This document shows, piece by piece, positions 49,361 to 56,869 of a stretch of DNA of 64,000 bases. Where the stretch lies: positions 310,001 through 374,000 of the forward strand of contig JAFKGQ010000008.1 in assembly GCA_017307755.1 (NCBI GenBank), written 5' to 3'. The first letter of the stretch is position 1; every line of letters starts with the position of its first letter. The stretch is from Chitinophagaceae bacterium (GTDB lineage Bacteria; Bacteroidota; Bacteroidia; Chitinophagales; Chitinophagaceae). Made by a program: the position numbers and the translations under genes. The notes below the pieces were generated by a model that saw nothing but the letters and a program-made list of their open reading frames with translations, did no database searches and was not told the DNA's origin.

Positions 49361-50392
49361 ATGAGATCAAAGAGCCGCGAACCCCTTCAAAAAACAAATG
49401 TGAACGTGAGTAAACACGTATCGCTGATCATCCCGGAAGGGGAGTCGAAACTTAGCTGTATCATATTAGCCTATGAGGTCTTGCTGGCGGCAAATGAATA
49501 TTATAAGATGCATGACAGAACACCCGTGTTCAAAGTTGAGCTGGTAGGCGAAAAGAAAAAGAACCAGGTGCATAACGGTCTGTTCTCCATACAGCCGGGC
49601 AAACACTTTAAGGATATCGATAAGACCGACCTTGTCGTCATTCCCGCCATCGATAAGAATTTCGACAACATACTTAATATAAATAAGACCCTCATAAATT
49701 GGGTAAAAGATCAATACATAGCCGGCGCTGAAGTAGCCAGCTTGTGTACGGGGGCGTTTCTGCTGGCATCCACCGGTCTGTTGCAAGGCAGACAATGCTC
49801 CACCCATTGGCAGGCCACAAATGCATTCAGACAATTGTTCCCCTCCGTGGATCTGACCACCGAGAAGCTGATCACCGACAACAACGGTATATACACCACG
49901 GGCGGCGCGCTTTCATCCATGAACCTCGTGCTGTATCTGATAGAGAAATATTATGACCGTGAGACGGCCATTTTTATAGCCAAGCGTTTTCAGATAGATA
50001 TAAACAGGAGCAGCCAGTCTCCATTTACGATCTTCTTAGGTCAGAAAGACCATGAAGACAAGGAGATCAGAAATGCCCAGTTATTTATGGAAAGCAACGT
50101 CAGCGAAAAAATACTCGTGTCGGAGCTGGCTGATAAATTTGCCATCGGCAGACGGCATTTCGACCGGCGTTTTATAAAAGCCACGGGGAACACGCCTGCG
50201 GAGTATTTGCAGCGATTAAAGGTCGAGGCCGCAAAAAAGACCCTGGAAATGACCAGGAAGACGGTGAATGAGGTCATGTACGACACTGGCTATTCCGATA
50301 CAAAAGCTTTTCGAGACGTATTCAAAAAATACACCGGGTTATCTCCGTTGGAATATCGCAACAGGTATAATAAAGAGGCCGTGGTAAATTAA
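49361..50392 (+). CDS. GlxA-family AraC-type regulator (DJ-1/PfpI + HTH)
   Basis: This 343-residue regulator has an N-terminal DJ-1/PfpI-like domain (LVVIPAIDKNFDN ... EVASLCTGAFLLASTGLLQGRQCSTHW, with the nucleophile-elbow Cys). Its C-terminal AraC domain has ILVSELADKFAIGRRHFDRRFIKATGNTPAEYLQRLKVEAAKKTLE and TVNEVMYDTGYSDTKAFRDVFKKYTGLSPLEYRNRY. Members regulate amine or aldehyde metabolism. It is divergent from an SDR gene that it probably controls. Confidence 0.9.
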   Translation: MRSKSREPLQKTNVNVSKHVSLIIPEGESKLSCIILAYEVLLAANEYYKMHDRTPVFKVELVGEKKKNQVHNGLFSIQPGKHFKDIDKTDLVVIPAIDKNFDNILNINKTLINWVKDQYIAGAEVASLCTGAFLLASTGLLQGRQCSTHWQATNAFRQLFPSVDLTTEKLITDNNGIYTTGGALSSMNLVLYLIEKYYDRETAIFIAKRFQIDINRSSQSPFTIFLGQKDHEDKEIRNAQLFMESNVSEKILVSELADKFAIGRRHFDRRFIKATGNTPAEYLQRLKVEAAKKTLEMTRKTVNEVMYDTGYSDTKAFRDVFKKYTGLSPLEYRNRYNKEAVVN

Positions 50393-50405
50393 TTATCCCT
50401 TTACA

Positions 50406-50825
50406 TTACCCCCTTACGGGATTACGAGGCCAATACGCCCACAGGAGCGCGGAGTGACAGGCTATCAGCATTACGCTGTATTCCATACCGTTGGTCCCGC
50501 CTCCTACGACAAACCAGCCGCTGTGGGCATGATCCAGTACGATCCCAAAAATAAAGATGATAATATTACCGATGCAAGCAGGTACGATCAGCCGGCGAAC
50601 GATCATCACCAGCGAGGCTGCCAATTGGAAAAGCGTGACAAACCAGGCAAGAGCAAGACCAAAAGGGAAGTGCTCCGCGGTAAGGAATTCCCCAAAACCA
50701 TGTACATCTCCCGCGATGATCCGGTTCACAGGATGCACCATCGTTATGAGCGCGACAGCAATACGCATGATATCCAGGCTTCGGTCAAGTTGACTGGGGA
50801 CCGTCTCGAACCATTTCTTTTCCAT
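50406..50825 (-). CDS. DoxX-like membrane protein
   Basis: This 139-residue protein has four hydrophobic helices (LDIMRIAVALITMV, ALAWFVTLFQLAASLVMIV, IGNIIIFIFGIVL, YSVMLIACHSALLW), and fits the DoxX/DoxD superfamily in length and layout. The family is linked to respiratory or oxidative-stress functions, but most members are uncharacterised. It converges with the regulator gene at 49361-50392. Confidence 0.7.
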   Translation of the reverse strand: MEKKWFETVPSQLDRSLDIMRIAVALITMVHPVNRIIAGDVHGFGEFLTAEHFPFGLALAWFVTLFQLAASLVMIVRRLIVPACIGNIIIFIFGIVLDHAHSGWFVVGGGTNGMEYSVMLIACHSALLWAYWPRNPVRG

Positions 50826-50915
50826 ATAATTTTTCCCCGAATCTAGTTTCCCGGTGAGAAAGAGCGTGTGCAGAAATGCTCAATTTTGCCGCCCCGGCCG
50901 GACCTGGCCCCCCGG

Positions 50916-51827
50916 TCAACCCTTCCCCCTAAAAAACATAGGCGAAACCTGATATTCCCCCTTAAACGCACGACAGAAGGCGCTGGTATTCTCAAAACCA
51001 CATTTCCAGGTGATCTCATGGACGGGCAGAGAGGTATGTTTTAAAAGGCCGGCGGCATGTCTTAGCCTGATCCGGGTCAGGTACTGATGAGGTGTTTGCC
51101 GGAATACGGCTTTGAACTGCCGCACCAGCTGAGGAGTGGACAGACAGGCGGCATGCCCCATGGCATCCAGGTCCGGGTTATCCATAAAAGTGGAGTGTAT
51201 AAGGTCTTTTGCAATACACAGCCGTTTGTAGATCTCCGTCCTTGTATTCGCCTTGATGGCATCTACCCGTCCGGAACGGGCCACCTCCGTCTTATGTTTA
51301 CGGATCAGATGATACAAGAGGAATATCAGGTGTTCGTCCACCCTGGTCTTGTCGTATCCGTGTATATCCAGCATTGCTATAAGCCCCATCATCCGCTGTT
51401 CCAGTTCAGGATCAAAGTCATAAAGGGTTTGGAAAAATTCAAGTGTTTGGGCTCCCGTTTCAAATGGCTGGTCAAGCAAGGCTTCTTCTCCGGACAGGGC
51501 ATCGAGGAATACGGAGGTGGCAAATTCTTTTTTAAAGAAGACGGACACCACTTTCACCTTTTCGGGGGTATCGATCCTGCAGGAATATTCCTGGTCGTCA
51601 TTCAGGATCAGGAATTGTCGGGATCGTACGGCCAGTCTGCGGCCGCCCACGCCATACCATTCCTCACCGCTCCAGATGGTTTTCACCGAGAGACAGCCGA
51701 CATGACGATCGCAATGGCTCTTGTTCGAGACAGCATTAAAAATGATGTTTTGCTGTCTGAATCTGCTGAAGTGCAGTTGTTCGTCAAAACCCGGGGCCGA
51801 GTGGTCGGGGAGGTTGGTGAAATACAT
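50916..51827 (-). CDS. AraC-family transcriptional regulator
   Basis: This 303-residue regulator has an N-terminal cupin-like sensor (EWYGVGGRRLAVRSRQFLILNDDQEYSCRID) and C-terminal double helix-turn-helix (LDAMGHAACLSTPQLVRQFKAVFRQTPHQYLTRIRLRHAAGLLKH and VHEITWKCGFENTSAFCRAFKGEYQVSPMFF). It lies 90 bp upstream, in the same direction, of the DoxX-like gene, which it probably controls. Its start lies 27 bp from the stop of the VIQRM-protein gene. Confidence 0.88.
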   Translation of the reverse strand: MYFTNLPDHSAPGFDEQLHFSRFRQQNIIFNAVSNKSHCDRHVGCLSVKTIWSGEEWYGVGGRRLAVRSRQFLILNDDQEYSCRIDTPEKVKVVSVFFKKEFATSVFLDALSGEEALLDQPFETGAQTLEFFQTLYDFDPELEQRMMGLIAMLDIHGYDKTRVDEHLIFLLYHLIRKHKTEVARSGRVDAIKANTRTEIYKRLCIAKDLIHSTFMDNPDLDAMGHAACLSTPQLVRQFKAVFRQTPHQYLTRIRLRHAAGLLKHTSLPVHEITWKCGFENTSAFCRAFKGEYQVSPMFFRGKG

Positions 51828-51854
51828 ATAGTGTAAATTTAATCGCCGGCAGGA

Positions 51855-53738
51855 TCATCCTTTCCTTAGCTGGTCCAGTGCCGCCATGTCCCTGTTTATC
51901 TTATCACCTTGCCGGTCAAGCTTGCTTTTCAGCGCGTCCTGCTTCTCCTTTAAGGAAGCCATATACTTATCCAGGATTGAACTTTCTCCTTTTATCCGGG
52001 CTTTGATCTGCATCGCTTCCTTATATTCCAGCTCTTTCGCAGCAATTTCTTTCTCTATCAGCCCGATCTGTTCCTTCAGATTATTTATCCCGCGTTGCAG
52101 CTCCTCCGCGCCACCCCCGCTGTCACCCTTGTTCGAGGAGGTTCCTTTTTGATATTCATTCGCTTTCCTTTCTCTATCCGGTGTGCTTACCTTGTCCATT
52201 CCGGGGACCAGTTTGGAGAATTCACCCCACCAATAAGCCGCGGCTTTACCTTTATAGTTGTTATTGCCGGCAGCTTTCGCATTCAGATAGTTCGCACAGT
52301 ATTCATCTGCCTGCACGTTGGCAAATTTCTGGCTTTTCTGACCTTCCTCCACTGTTGCAAGCTCCTTTTCCGATACACGTAATTTCCCGATGAGCTCCTC
52401 CAGTTCCTTCCCTTTTCCGGATTGCAATCTGGTAAGCTCATTTTTCCTGGTCCCGGCAGCCTTTTTCGCCTCTTCCTGCTGACGATCAATTTCTATCTTT
52501 TCCTGCTGTTTTAATAACAGTTCTTCGCCATACTTTTTAATACTTTCCGGGAGCCTCCTCCCCTGCTCAGGGTAATACCTTTCCAGTCGTTGTTCCTTCT
52601 CCAGTTTCACCAGCGCCAGCGAGTTAGTGAGCAACTGATGCTGGCATGTTTCACAAGAGGGAATATCAGTCTCGCCCGTTGGCCCGCCTTTCGGCCATGC
52701 CTGATGCGAGTCCGGTATCAGGCGGTTGGAGATGGTGACGGATGGTCCCGTAAATACCTCGGTTAAACCTAACCGCATCTTCCCTGCCACACTCCGCTGG
52801 CGATCCCGAAAATTTCCCGGCATGAATGTCTGTTCAATACCCAGGGCTACTGCCGCGGCGCAAGTGCCCGGCTTATTCCCCAGATCCCCTTTTTCCTTGC
52901 TAAAGGTAGAAGCATCTCTTCCTGTCGCATGCTGAAAACTTGCTGCATATTGTTCCCGGAATGTACTTTCCAGCGAGCTGGTGTCATATACTCCGTCAAA
53001 ATAAAAACCAATACTTTCTAAATACGTAGCACATATATCGCCCAATATGCGAAGCGCCTTTATCTGTCCGCTTACGCTTACGATCACATGTTTGTTGGGA
53101 AACACAAGCACGCCAAGCATAAAATTTTCCTTTATGCTTCCTTCAAAGCCGAAGGTCCCTTCGAGCACGGTTTTCTTTAAACTCCCTTCTTCCGCATTCA
53201 ACCGCTCTAAAAGGGTATTTGCTATCGTCCTGCTTTCCGGGGTTTGTGGGATCGTTCCCGGTGACTCGTGCTTTGACCCTTCACCTCTTTCCGGCCAGGC
53301 TGCATTGGGGTGGTCCGGGTATTCCGACTTGGTGGCATTGATGATATCTGCTATTTTCCCCATATAATATTTCACCATATCTGCTCTTTTCGCCTCTAAT
53401 AGTTCCTTCCAATGATCCATTACCTCTCCATACCCGGGAGATCTCGTTTTTAAAAACTCATTGACTGCCTGTTTAAAAGTCTGAGCACGGTTGTTTACAA
53501 AATGATACTCTCCCTTCCCCAGCACCCCGAGGTTAATGTAGCGGTGTAGCGTTTCCAGGTCATTTATCTCGCGGATAGCCTCCTGGTAAAGCCCGGGAAT
53601 GATCATGCGTTGGATGACGGGCGCACCTGCACCGGGCCGTGCTGCCTGTCTGGCGATACCCGATGAGTGCGGATTGTGCGCTGCCGCCCGAATGGAAGGG
53701 CGGACAGGTTGGACAGTCCGATGATGATAGGAAGTCAT
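51855..53738 (-). CDS. 627-residue VIQRM-motif protein, possible injection-system effector
   Basis: The N-terminus is Arg/Pro/Ala-rich and ends in APVIQRM at residues 39-45, a motif I know from DUF4157-linked contractile-injection-system (eCIS) cargo proteins of Bacteroidota. The middle (about 200-375) has a beta-hairpin-like GVLVFPNKHVIVSVSGQIKA, then GTCAAAVAL (291-299) and PSCETCQHQL (360-369). Spacing and flanks recall the two zinc motifs of bacterial toxin deaminases, but the expected Glu after Cys-Ala is Ala, so it would be inactive. Residues 400-627 form a long Lys/Glu-rich coiled coil. No signal peptide and no eCIS structural gene is in the window. Confidence 0.5.
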   Translation of the reverse strand: MTSYHHRTVQPVRPSIRAAAHNPHSSGIARQAARPGAGAPVIQRMIIPGLYQEAIREINDLETLHRYINLGVLGKGEYHFVNNRAQTFKQAVNEFLKTRSPGYGEVMDHWKELLEAKRADMVKYYMGKIADIINATKSEYPDHPNAAWPERGEGSKHESPGTIPQTPESRTIANTLLERLNAEEGSLKKTVLEGTFGFEGSIKENFMLGVLVFPNKHVIVSVSGQIKALRILGDICATYLESIGFYFDGVYDTSSLESTFREQYAASFQHATGRDASTFSKEKGDLGNKPGTCAAAVALGIEQTFMPGNFRDRQRSVAGKMRLGLTEVFTGPSVTISNRLIPDSHQAWPKGGPTGETDIPSCETCQHQLLTNSLALVKLEKEQRLERYYPEQGRRLPESIKKYGEELLLKQQEKIEIDRQQEEAKKAAGTRKNELTRLQSGKGKELEELIGKLRVSEKELATVEEGQKSQKFANVQADEYCANYLNAKAAGNNNYKGKAAAYWWGEFSKLVPGMDKVSTPDRERKANEYQKGTSSNKGDSGGGAEELQRGINNLKEQIGLIEKEIAAKELEYKEAMQIKARIKGESSILDKYMASLKEKQDALKSKLDRQGDKINRDMAALDQLRKG

Positions 53739-53792
53739 GACATGGATAGGTAATGGTTACTGATAAATCCTTAGTAAAATATGAAAAATTTG

Positions 53793-54230
53793 TCAGTTTT
53801 TTTTGTTCAATAATACATCCACACTCCAGCGATATTCCGGCAGCGTACTGAGGAGAAAACTGGCCGCGCTGACGGTAAAGACAGAGTAATTGATAGGAGA
53901 GTTAATCCCATAACTAATGGCCATGGCGATGGCAAAACATCCGGTGAGCAGACCGCTGCCAAGGGCAGCCTGGCGGGTAAACAGACCCAGCAGCAAAAGA
54001 ATACCACAAGAGATCTCTCCAATGGTGGCAATGATTGCCAGCACTTCTGCAAGCCCCCCTGGAAGGAAACCCATTACTTCATGCGCATAGGCCGAGAAAT
54101 GTTTCCAGTCGCCCCAGCTGACCCAGGGTTTACCGTAGGGGCCCCAGAAGCCAAGCCTGTCGAACCCAAGAAGAATAAAGCCTGTAGCAAGGGCCAGGCG
54201 GAGATAAAGTTGTGTGAGCGCTTTGGACAT
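53793..54230 (-). CDS. DoxX-family membrane protein
   Basis: This 145-residue protein begins MSKALTQLYLRLALATGFILLGFDRLGFWG and has four helices, including EVLAIIATIGEISCGILLLLGLFTRQAALGSGLLTGCFAIAMA, the DoxX core. The ATG at 54230 is used rather than a TTG at 54254. It probably belongs to a quinone- or thiol-linked membrane complex as in other phyla, but no partner genes are near. Confidence 0.85.
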   Translation of the reverse strand: MSKALTQLYLRLALATGFILLGFDRLGFWGPYGKPWVSWGDWKHFSAYAHEVMGFLPGGLAEVLAIIATIGEISCGILLLLGLFTRQAALGSGLLTGCFAIAMAISYGINSPINYSVFTVSAASFLLSTLPEYRWSVDVLLNKKN

Positions 54231-54292
54231 ATTAGCCGGATTTTGCAGTAACAAATATCCGGTTTTACTGGACTACTAATATCATCCAGTTT

Positions 54293-54661
54293 CTACATTT
54301 CAGATAATCCAGCCTCCGGGACATCCTCCAGCCGGAAATAAACCTTTAGACCCCGCTCACGCGCCACCCGCACATCCTCGTCCGCACCTTTTGACGCCCC
54401 TTCCAGCCTGAGGACAGCGTCACATTTTTCCAGCAGCCTGTGCGCTACAGGGTATTGGATCTCCTCCCAGGCAGCATCTCCGGGCTTTGTGGAGCCTGCC
54501 AGCCTTATCAGGGGCAGCGCTACCCACTCCCCGATCATGGGCACATGCCCCTTTCTGAACAGCGGCAACGCCACCGACTCAAGATAATCCAGATTTATTC
54601 TCATCAACTCCGGATCGTCATTGGTGCCGCTTCTGTAAGGCCCCGCAATAAGAATAACCAT
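54293..54661 (-). CDS. DUF4406 / nucleoside 2-deoxyribosyltransferase-like protein
   Basis: This 122-residue Rossmann-like protein begins with the substrate loop VILIAGPYRSGTNDDPELMRINLDYLESVALPLFRKGHVPMIGEW and ends EDVRVARERGLKVYFRLEDVP. It fits DUF4406 in the nucleoside deoxyribosyltransferase superfamily. The catalytic Glu of that family cannot be placed with certainty (candidate in WEEIQYPVAHRLLEKCDAVLRLEGASKGADEDV). A 16-bp palindrome lies upstream. Confidence 0.75.
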   Translation of the reverse strand: MVILIAGPYRSGTNDDPELMRINLDYLESVALPLFRKGHVPMIGEWVALPLIRLAGSTKPGDAAWEEIQYPVAHRLLEKCDAVLRLEGASKGADEDVRVARERGLKVYFRLEDVPEAGLSEM

Positions 54662-54704
54662 GCTTTTATTTTTTCCAAAGGACGGAAGAATTCAAACAAA
54701 AGTC

Positions 54705-54720
54705 CTTAAGGTACCTTAAG
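54705..54720. promoter_or_regulatory. 16-bp perfect palindrome
   Basis: CTTAAGGTACCTTAAG is fully self-complementary with no spacer. It lies 44 bp upstream (minus strand) of the DUF4406 start and 4 bp past the Crp/Fnr gene stop. It could be an operator; it has no T run, so termination is less likely. Confidence 0.3.
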
Positions 54721-54724
54721 AAAT

Positions 54725-55297
54725 TCATTTGCTCTTCCTGATAGCGCTGAGGAACTCAGGGGTGATCCCCAGGTAAGAAGCTATCTGTTTTAACGTGACC
54801 ACCCGGGCGATATGGGGATACTTGTCCAGGAAATTGTTATACCTCTCTTTTGCCGGCAATGACAGGTTCTCGATCACCCGCAGTTGCTCCCTCGTATAGG
54901 CGTTCTGCATCAATATCCTGAAGTACCGCTCGAACTTCGGGACCTTTATATACAACTCGTCCAGGTCCTCCTTCCTGATCTGGAAGATGCAGCTGTTCTC
55001 TATTGCCTCTATATACATCATCGCCGGCCGGCCATTCAAAAAACAATACATATCCGTCACCCACCAGTCGGGCACGGCAAACATGATCGTCGATTCTTTT
55101 CCCGACCCGTCGATAAAATAGGCCCTCAACGCCCCCGAATGCACGTAGCTCAAGAGGTTGCAGACCTGCCCCTCCTTTAACAATAGCGCTTTTTTGGGAA
55201 ATTCCCGGAAGGTTATACGCGAAACAAAATAGTCTGTTTCCTCCTTATCAAGGGGTATATGTCTGGCAATATTATTCAATATCAACTCATAGTTCAT
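54725..55297 (-). CDS. Crp/Fnr-family transcriptional regulator
   Basis: This 190-residue regulator has a cyclic-nucleotide-binding-like beta roll (FREFPKKALLLKEGQVCNLLSYVHSGALRAYFIDGSGKESTIMF) and a reduced C-terminal HTH (VTLKQIASYLGITPEFLSAIRKSK). This short Bacteroidota subgroup has no Fe-S Cys and typically lacks conserved cAMP residues. The ATG at 55297 (MNYELILNN) fits the -7 box CTAAAATA/TATTTTAG 18 nt upstream; 55309 would add four residues. It is divergent from an ArsR gene. Confidence 0.88.
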   Translation of the reverse strand: MNYELILNNIARHIPLDKEETDYFVSRITFREFPKKALLLKEGQVCNLLSYVHSGALRAYFIDGSGKESTIMFAVPDWWVTDMYCFLNGRPAMMYIEAIENSCIFQIRKEDLDELYIKVPKFERYFRILMQNAYTREQLRVIENLSLPAKERYNNFLDKYPHIARVVTLKQIASYLGITPEFLSAIRKSK

Positions 55298-55314
55298 CAC
55301 CGGGATCATTTACC

Positions 55315-55322
55315 CTAAAATA
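55315..55322 (-). promoter_or_regulatory. Possible -7 box of the Crp/Fnr gene
   Basis: The minus strand reads TATTTTAG, close to TAnnTTTG, 18 nt before the ATG at 55297. Confidence 0.3.
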
Positions 55323-55343
55323 CTGGCAAATTTTGAAAAAAAA

Positions 55344-55375
55344 TTTGCGTAGCTAAATAACTACACATATTTTTG
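55344..55375 (+). promoter_or_regulatory. Promoter of the arsR operon
   Basis: TTTG (55344-55347) and TATTTTTG (55368-55375) are exact -33 and -7 elements with 20 bp between. The ATG is 18 nt downstream. This is the best complete Bacteroidota promoter in the window. Confidence 0.65.
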
Positions 55376-55390
55376 TAGTCAAATAGCTAC
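55349..55390 (+). promoter_or_regulatory. Two ArsR-type operator dyads
   Basis: GTAGCTAAATAACTAC (55349-55364) lies in the promoter spacer and GTAGTCAAATAGCTAC (55375-55390) lies just after the -7 box, 26 bp apart. Both are GTAG-N8-CTAC dyads with an A/T centre, as bound by ArsR dimers. Autorepression is inferred. Confidence 0.55.
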
Positions 55391-55393
55391 ATA

Positions 55394-55723
55394 ATGAAAC
55401 TAAGACGGGACGTATTTCAGGCCATAGCAGACCCGACAAGACGGGCCATCCTGCTATTACTGGCCACTCAATCCATGACGGCAGGCGCGATAGCCGCAAA
55501 CTTTGATACGGCAAGACCGACGGTGTCAAAACATCTGCAAATACTCACCGAGTGCGAGTTGCTGGAGCAAAGCCACAACGGACGGGAAATTTACTATCTC
55601 ATCAATGCAAAAAAAATGAAAGAAGTCGCGGATTTTATTGAGCCATTTCGCAAAATATGGGATGACAGGTTTAATAAATTAGAAAGCATCATGAAAAAAT
55701 ACAAATCAAAAAATACGGATTAA
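55394..55723 (+). CDS. ArsR-family repressor
   Basis: This 109-residue winged-helix protein has the ArsR helix-turn-helix MTAGAIAANFDTARPTVSKHLQILTECELLEQSHNGREIYYLI. The metal-binding Cys pair of arsenic sensors is absent, as in the many ArsR proteins paired with SRPBCC genes. The next gene starts 1 bp after its stop. It should repress its own operon through the two GTAG-N8-CTAC dyads. Confidence 0.92.
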   Translation: MKLRRDVFQAIADPTRRAILLLLATQSMTAGAIAANFDTARPTVSKHLQILTECELLEQSHNGREIYYLINAKKMKEVADFIEPFRKIWDDRFNKLESIMKKYKSKNTD

Positions 55724-55724
55724 C

Positions 55725-56192
55725 ATGGAACAAAAAACAAAGGTCAAAGCCGAAGATGGCCGACAGGAAATGATGATCACAAGGGAATTTGATCTGCCGT
55801 TGGAATTACTTTTCAAGGCGTATGTTGAGCCGGAGATCGTTGAACAATGGATGGGCACAAAAGTGTTAAAACTTGAAAGTAAAAAGCACGGCAGTTGGGA
55901 AATTGAAACCTCCGATGCCGGTGGGAATGTGGTATTCAGGGCGGGTGGAGTGATACATGAGTTTATCCCGGAAAGGAAGATCACCCGGACATTTGAAATG
56001 GAGAACACACCCTTTGGCGTCCAGCTTGAGATCTATGAGTTCCAGCGACTCACCGACGACACCAGCAGGCTCAATATGCATGTGATATACGAGTCGGTCG
56101 CCCAGAGGGACCAGGTGTTGAAGTTACCTTTTGCTCAAGGTATAAATATGGCGCATAACAGGATCCAGAACATCGCGGACAAACTGAAATAA
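55725..56192 (+). CDS. SRPBCC (AHSA1/Bet v 1-like) domain protein
   Basis: This 155-residue START-like protein has the AHSA1 pattern: MMITREFDLPLELLFKAYVEPEIVEQWMG at the N-terminus, SWEIETSDAGGNVVFRAGGVIHEFIPERKITRTFEME, and the C-terminal helix. Such proteins bind hydrophobic ligands. It is translationally coupled to the arsR-like gene (1-bp gap), a very common pair. Confidence 0.9.
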   Translation: MEQKTKVKAEDGRQEMMITREFDLPLELLFKAYVEPEIVEQWMGTKVLKLESKKHGSWEIETSDAGGNVVFRAGGVIHEFIPERKITRTFEMENTPFGVQLEIYEFQRLTDDTSRLNMHVIYESVAQRDQVLKLPFAQGINMAHNRIQNIADKLK

Positions 56193-56279
56193 TAACTTAA
56201 ATTTACCCTACAAAAGGAATGGGCCTATGCGGGACCTCCGGGTAGGAGGATCGCTTTAGTTCACCAATAAATAGATAAG

Positions 56280-56858
56280 ATGAATCCCAAGGTTGATTTC
56301 TTTTTTGATAAAGCCAAAAAGTGGCAAAAAGAAGTGGAGAAGTTGAGGATGATCGTCCTCGACTGCGGACTGACGGAAGAATTGAAGTGGGGCGTCCCTT
56401 GTTATACCTACCAGGAAAACAACATAGTTCTGATACATACGTTCAAAGAATACTGCGCCCTGTTGTTTTTTAAAGGCGCCTTGTTAAATGATGCGGGTGG
56501 TATTCTCATCCAGCAGACGGAAAATGTACAGTCGGCCCGCCAGATCCGGTTCACCGGTGCCCGGGAAATAGTTCAGCTGGAGCCCGTTCTGAAAGCCTAT
56601 ATTTATGAAGCCATCGAGGTCGAAAAGGCCGGCTTGAAAGTAAAGTATAAAAAGACCGCCCAATTCCCCATTCCGGAAGAATTTCAAAAAAGACTTGATA
56701 AAGTCCCTGCCTTGAAAACCGCATTTCACGCATTGACACCCGGACGGCAAAGGGCATATATTCTGTATTTTTCCGCACCCAAACAATCCAAAACCCGGGA
56801 GTCGAGGATTGAAAAAAGTATGCAACAGATCCTCGATGGAAAGGGATTAAATGATTAG
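56280..56858 (+). CDS. DUF1801/YdeI-type protein
   Basis: This 192-residue protein has an N-terminal DUF1801 domain (LRMIVLDCGLTEELKWGVPCYTYQENNIVLIHTFKEYCALLFFKGALL). A C-terminal YdeI/OmpD-associated part follows (PEEFQKRLDKVPALKTAFHALTPGRQRAYILYFSAPKQSKTRESRIEKSM). The fold is related to Fur-regulated iron chaperones, but the role in bacteria is unproven. It follows the SRPBCC gene after 87 bp in the same direction and precedes a serine hydrolase gene by 11 bp. Confidence 0.85.
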   Translation: MNPKVDFFFDKAKKWQKEVEKLRMIVLDCGLTEELKWGVPCYTYQENNIVLIHTFKEYCALLFFKGALLNDAGGILIQQTENVQSARQIRFTGAREIVQLEPVLKAYIYEAIEVEKAGLKVKYKKTAQFPIPEEFQKRLDKVPALKTAFHALTPGRQRAYILYFSAPKQSKTRESRIEKSMQQILDGKGLND

Positions 56859-56869
56859 TACATATTCAC

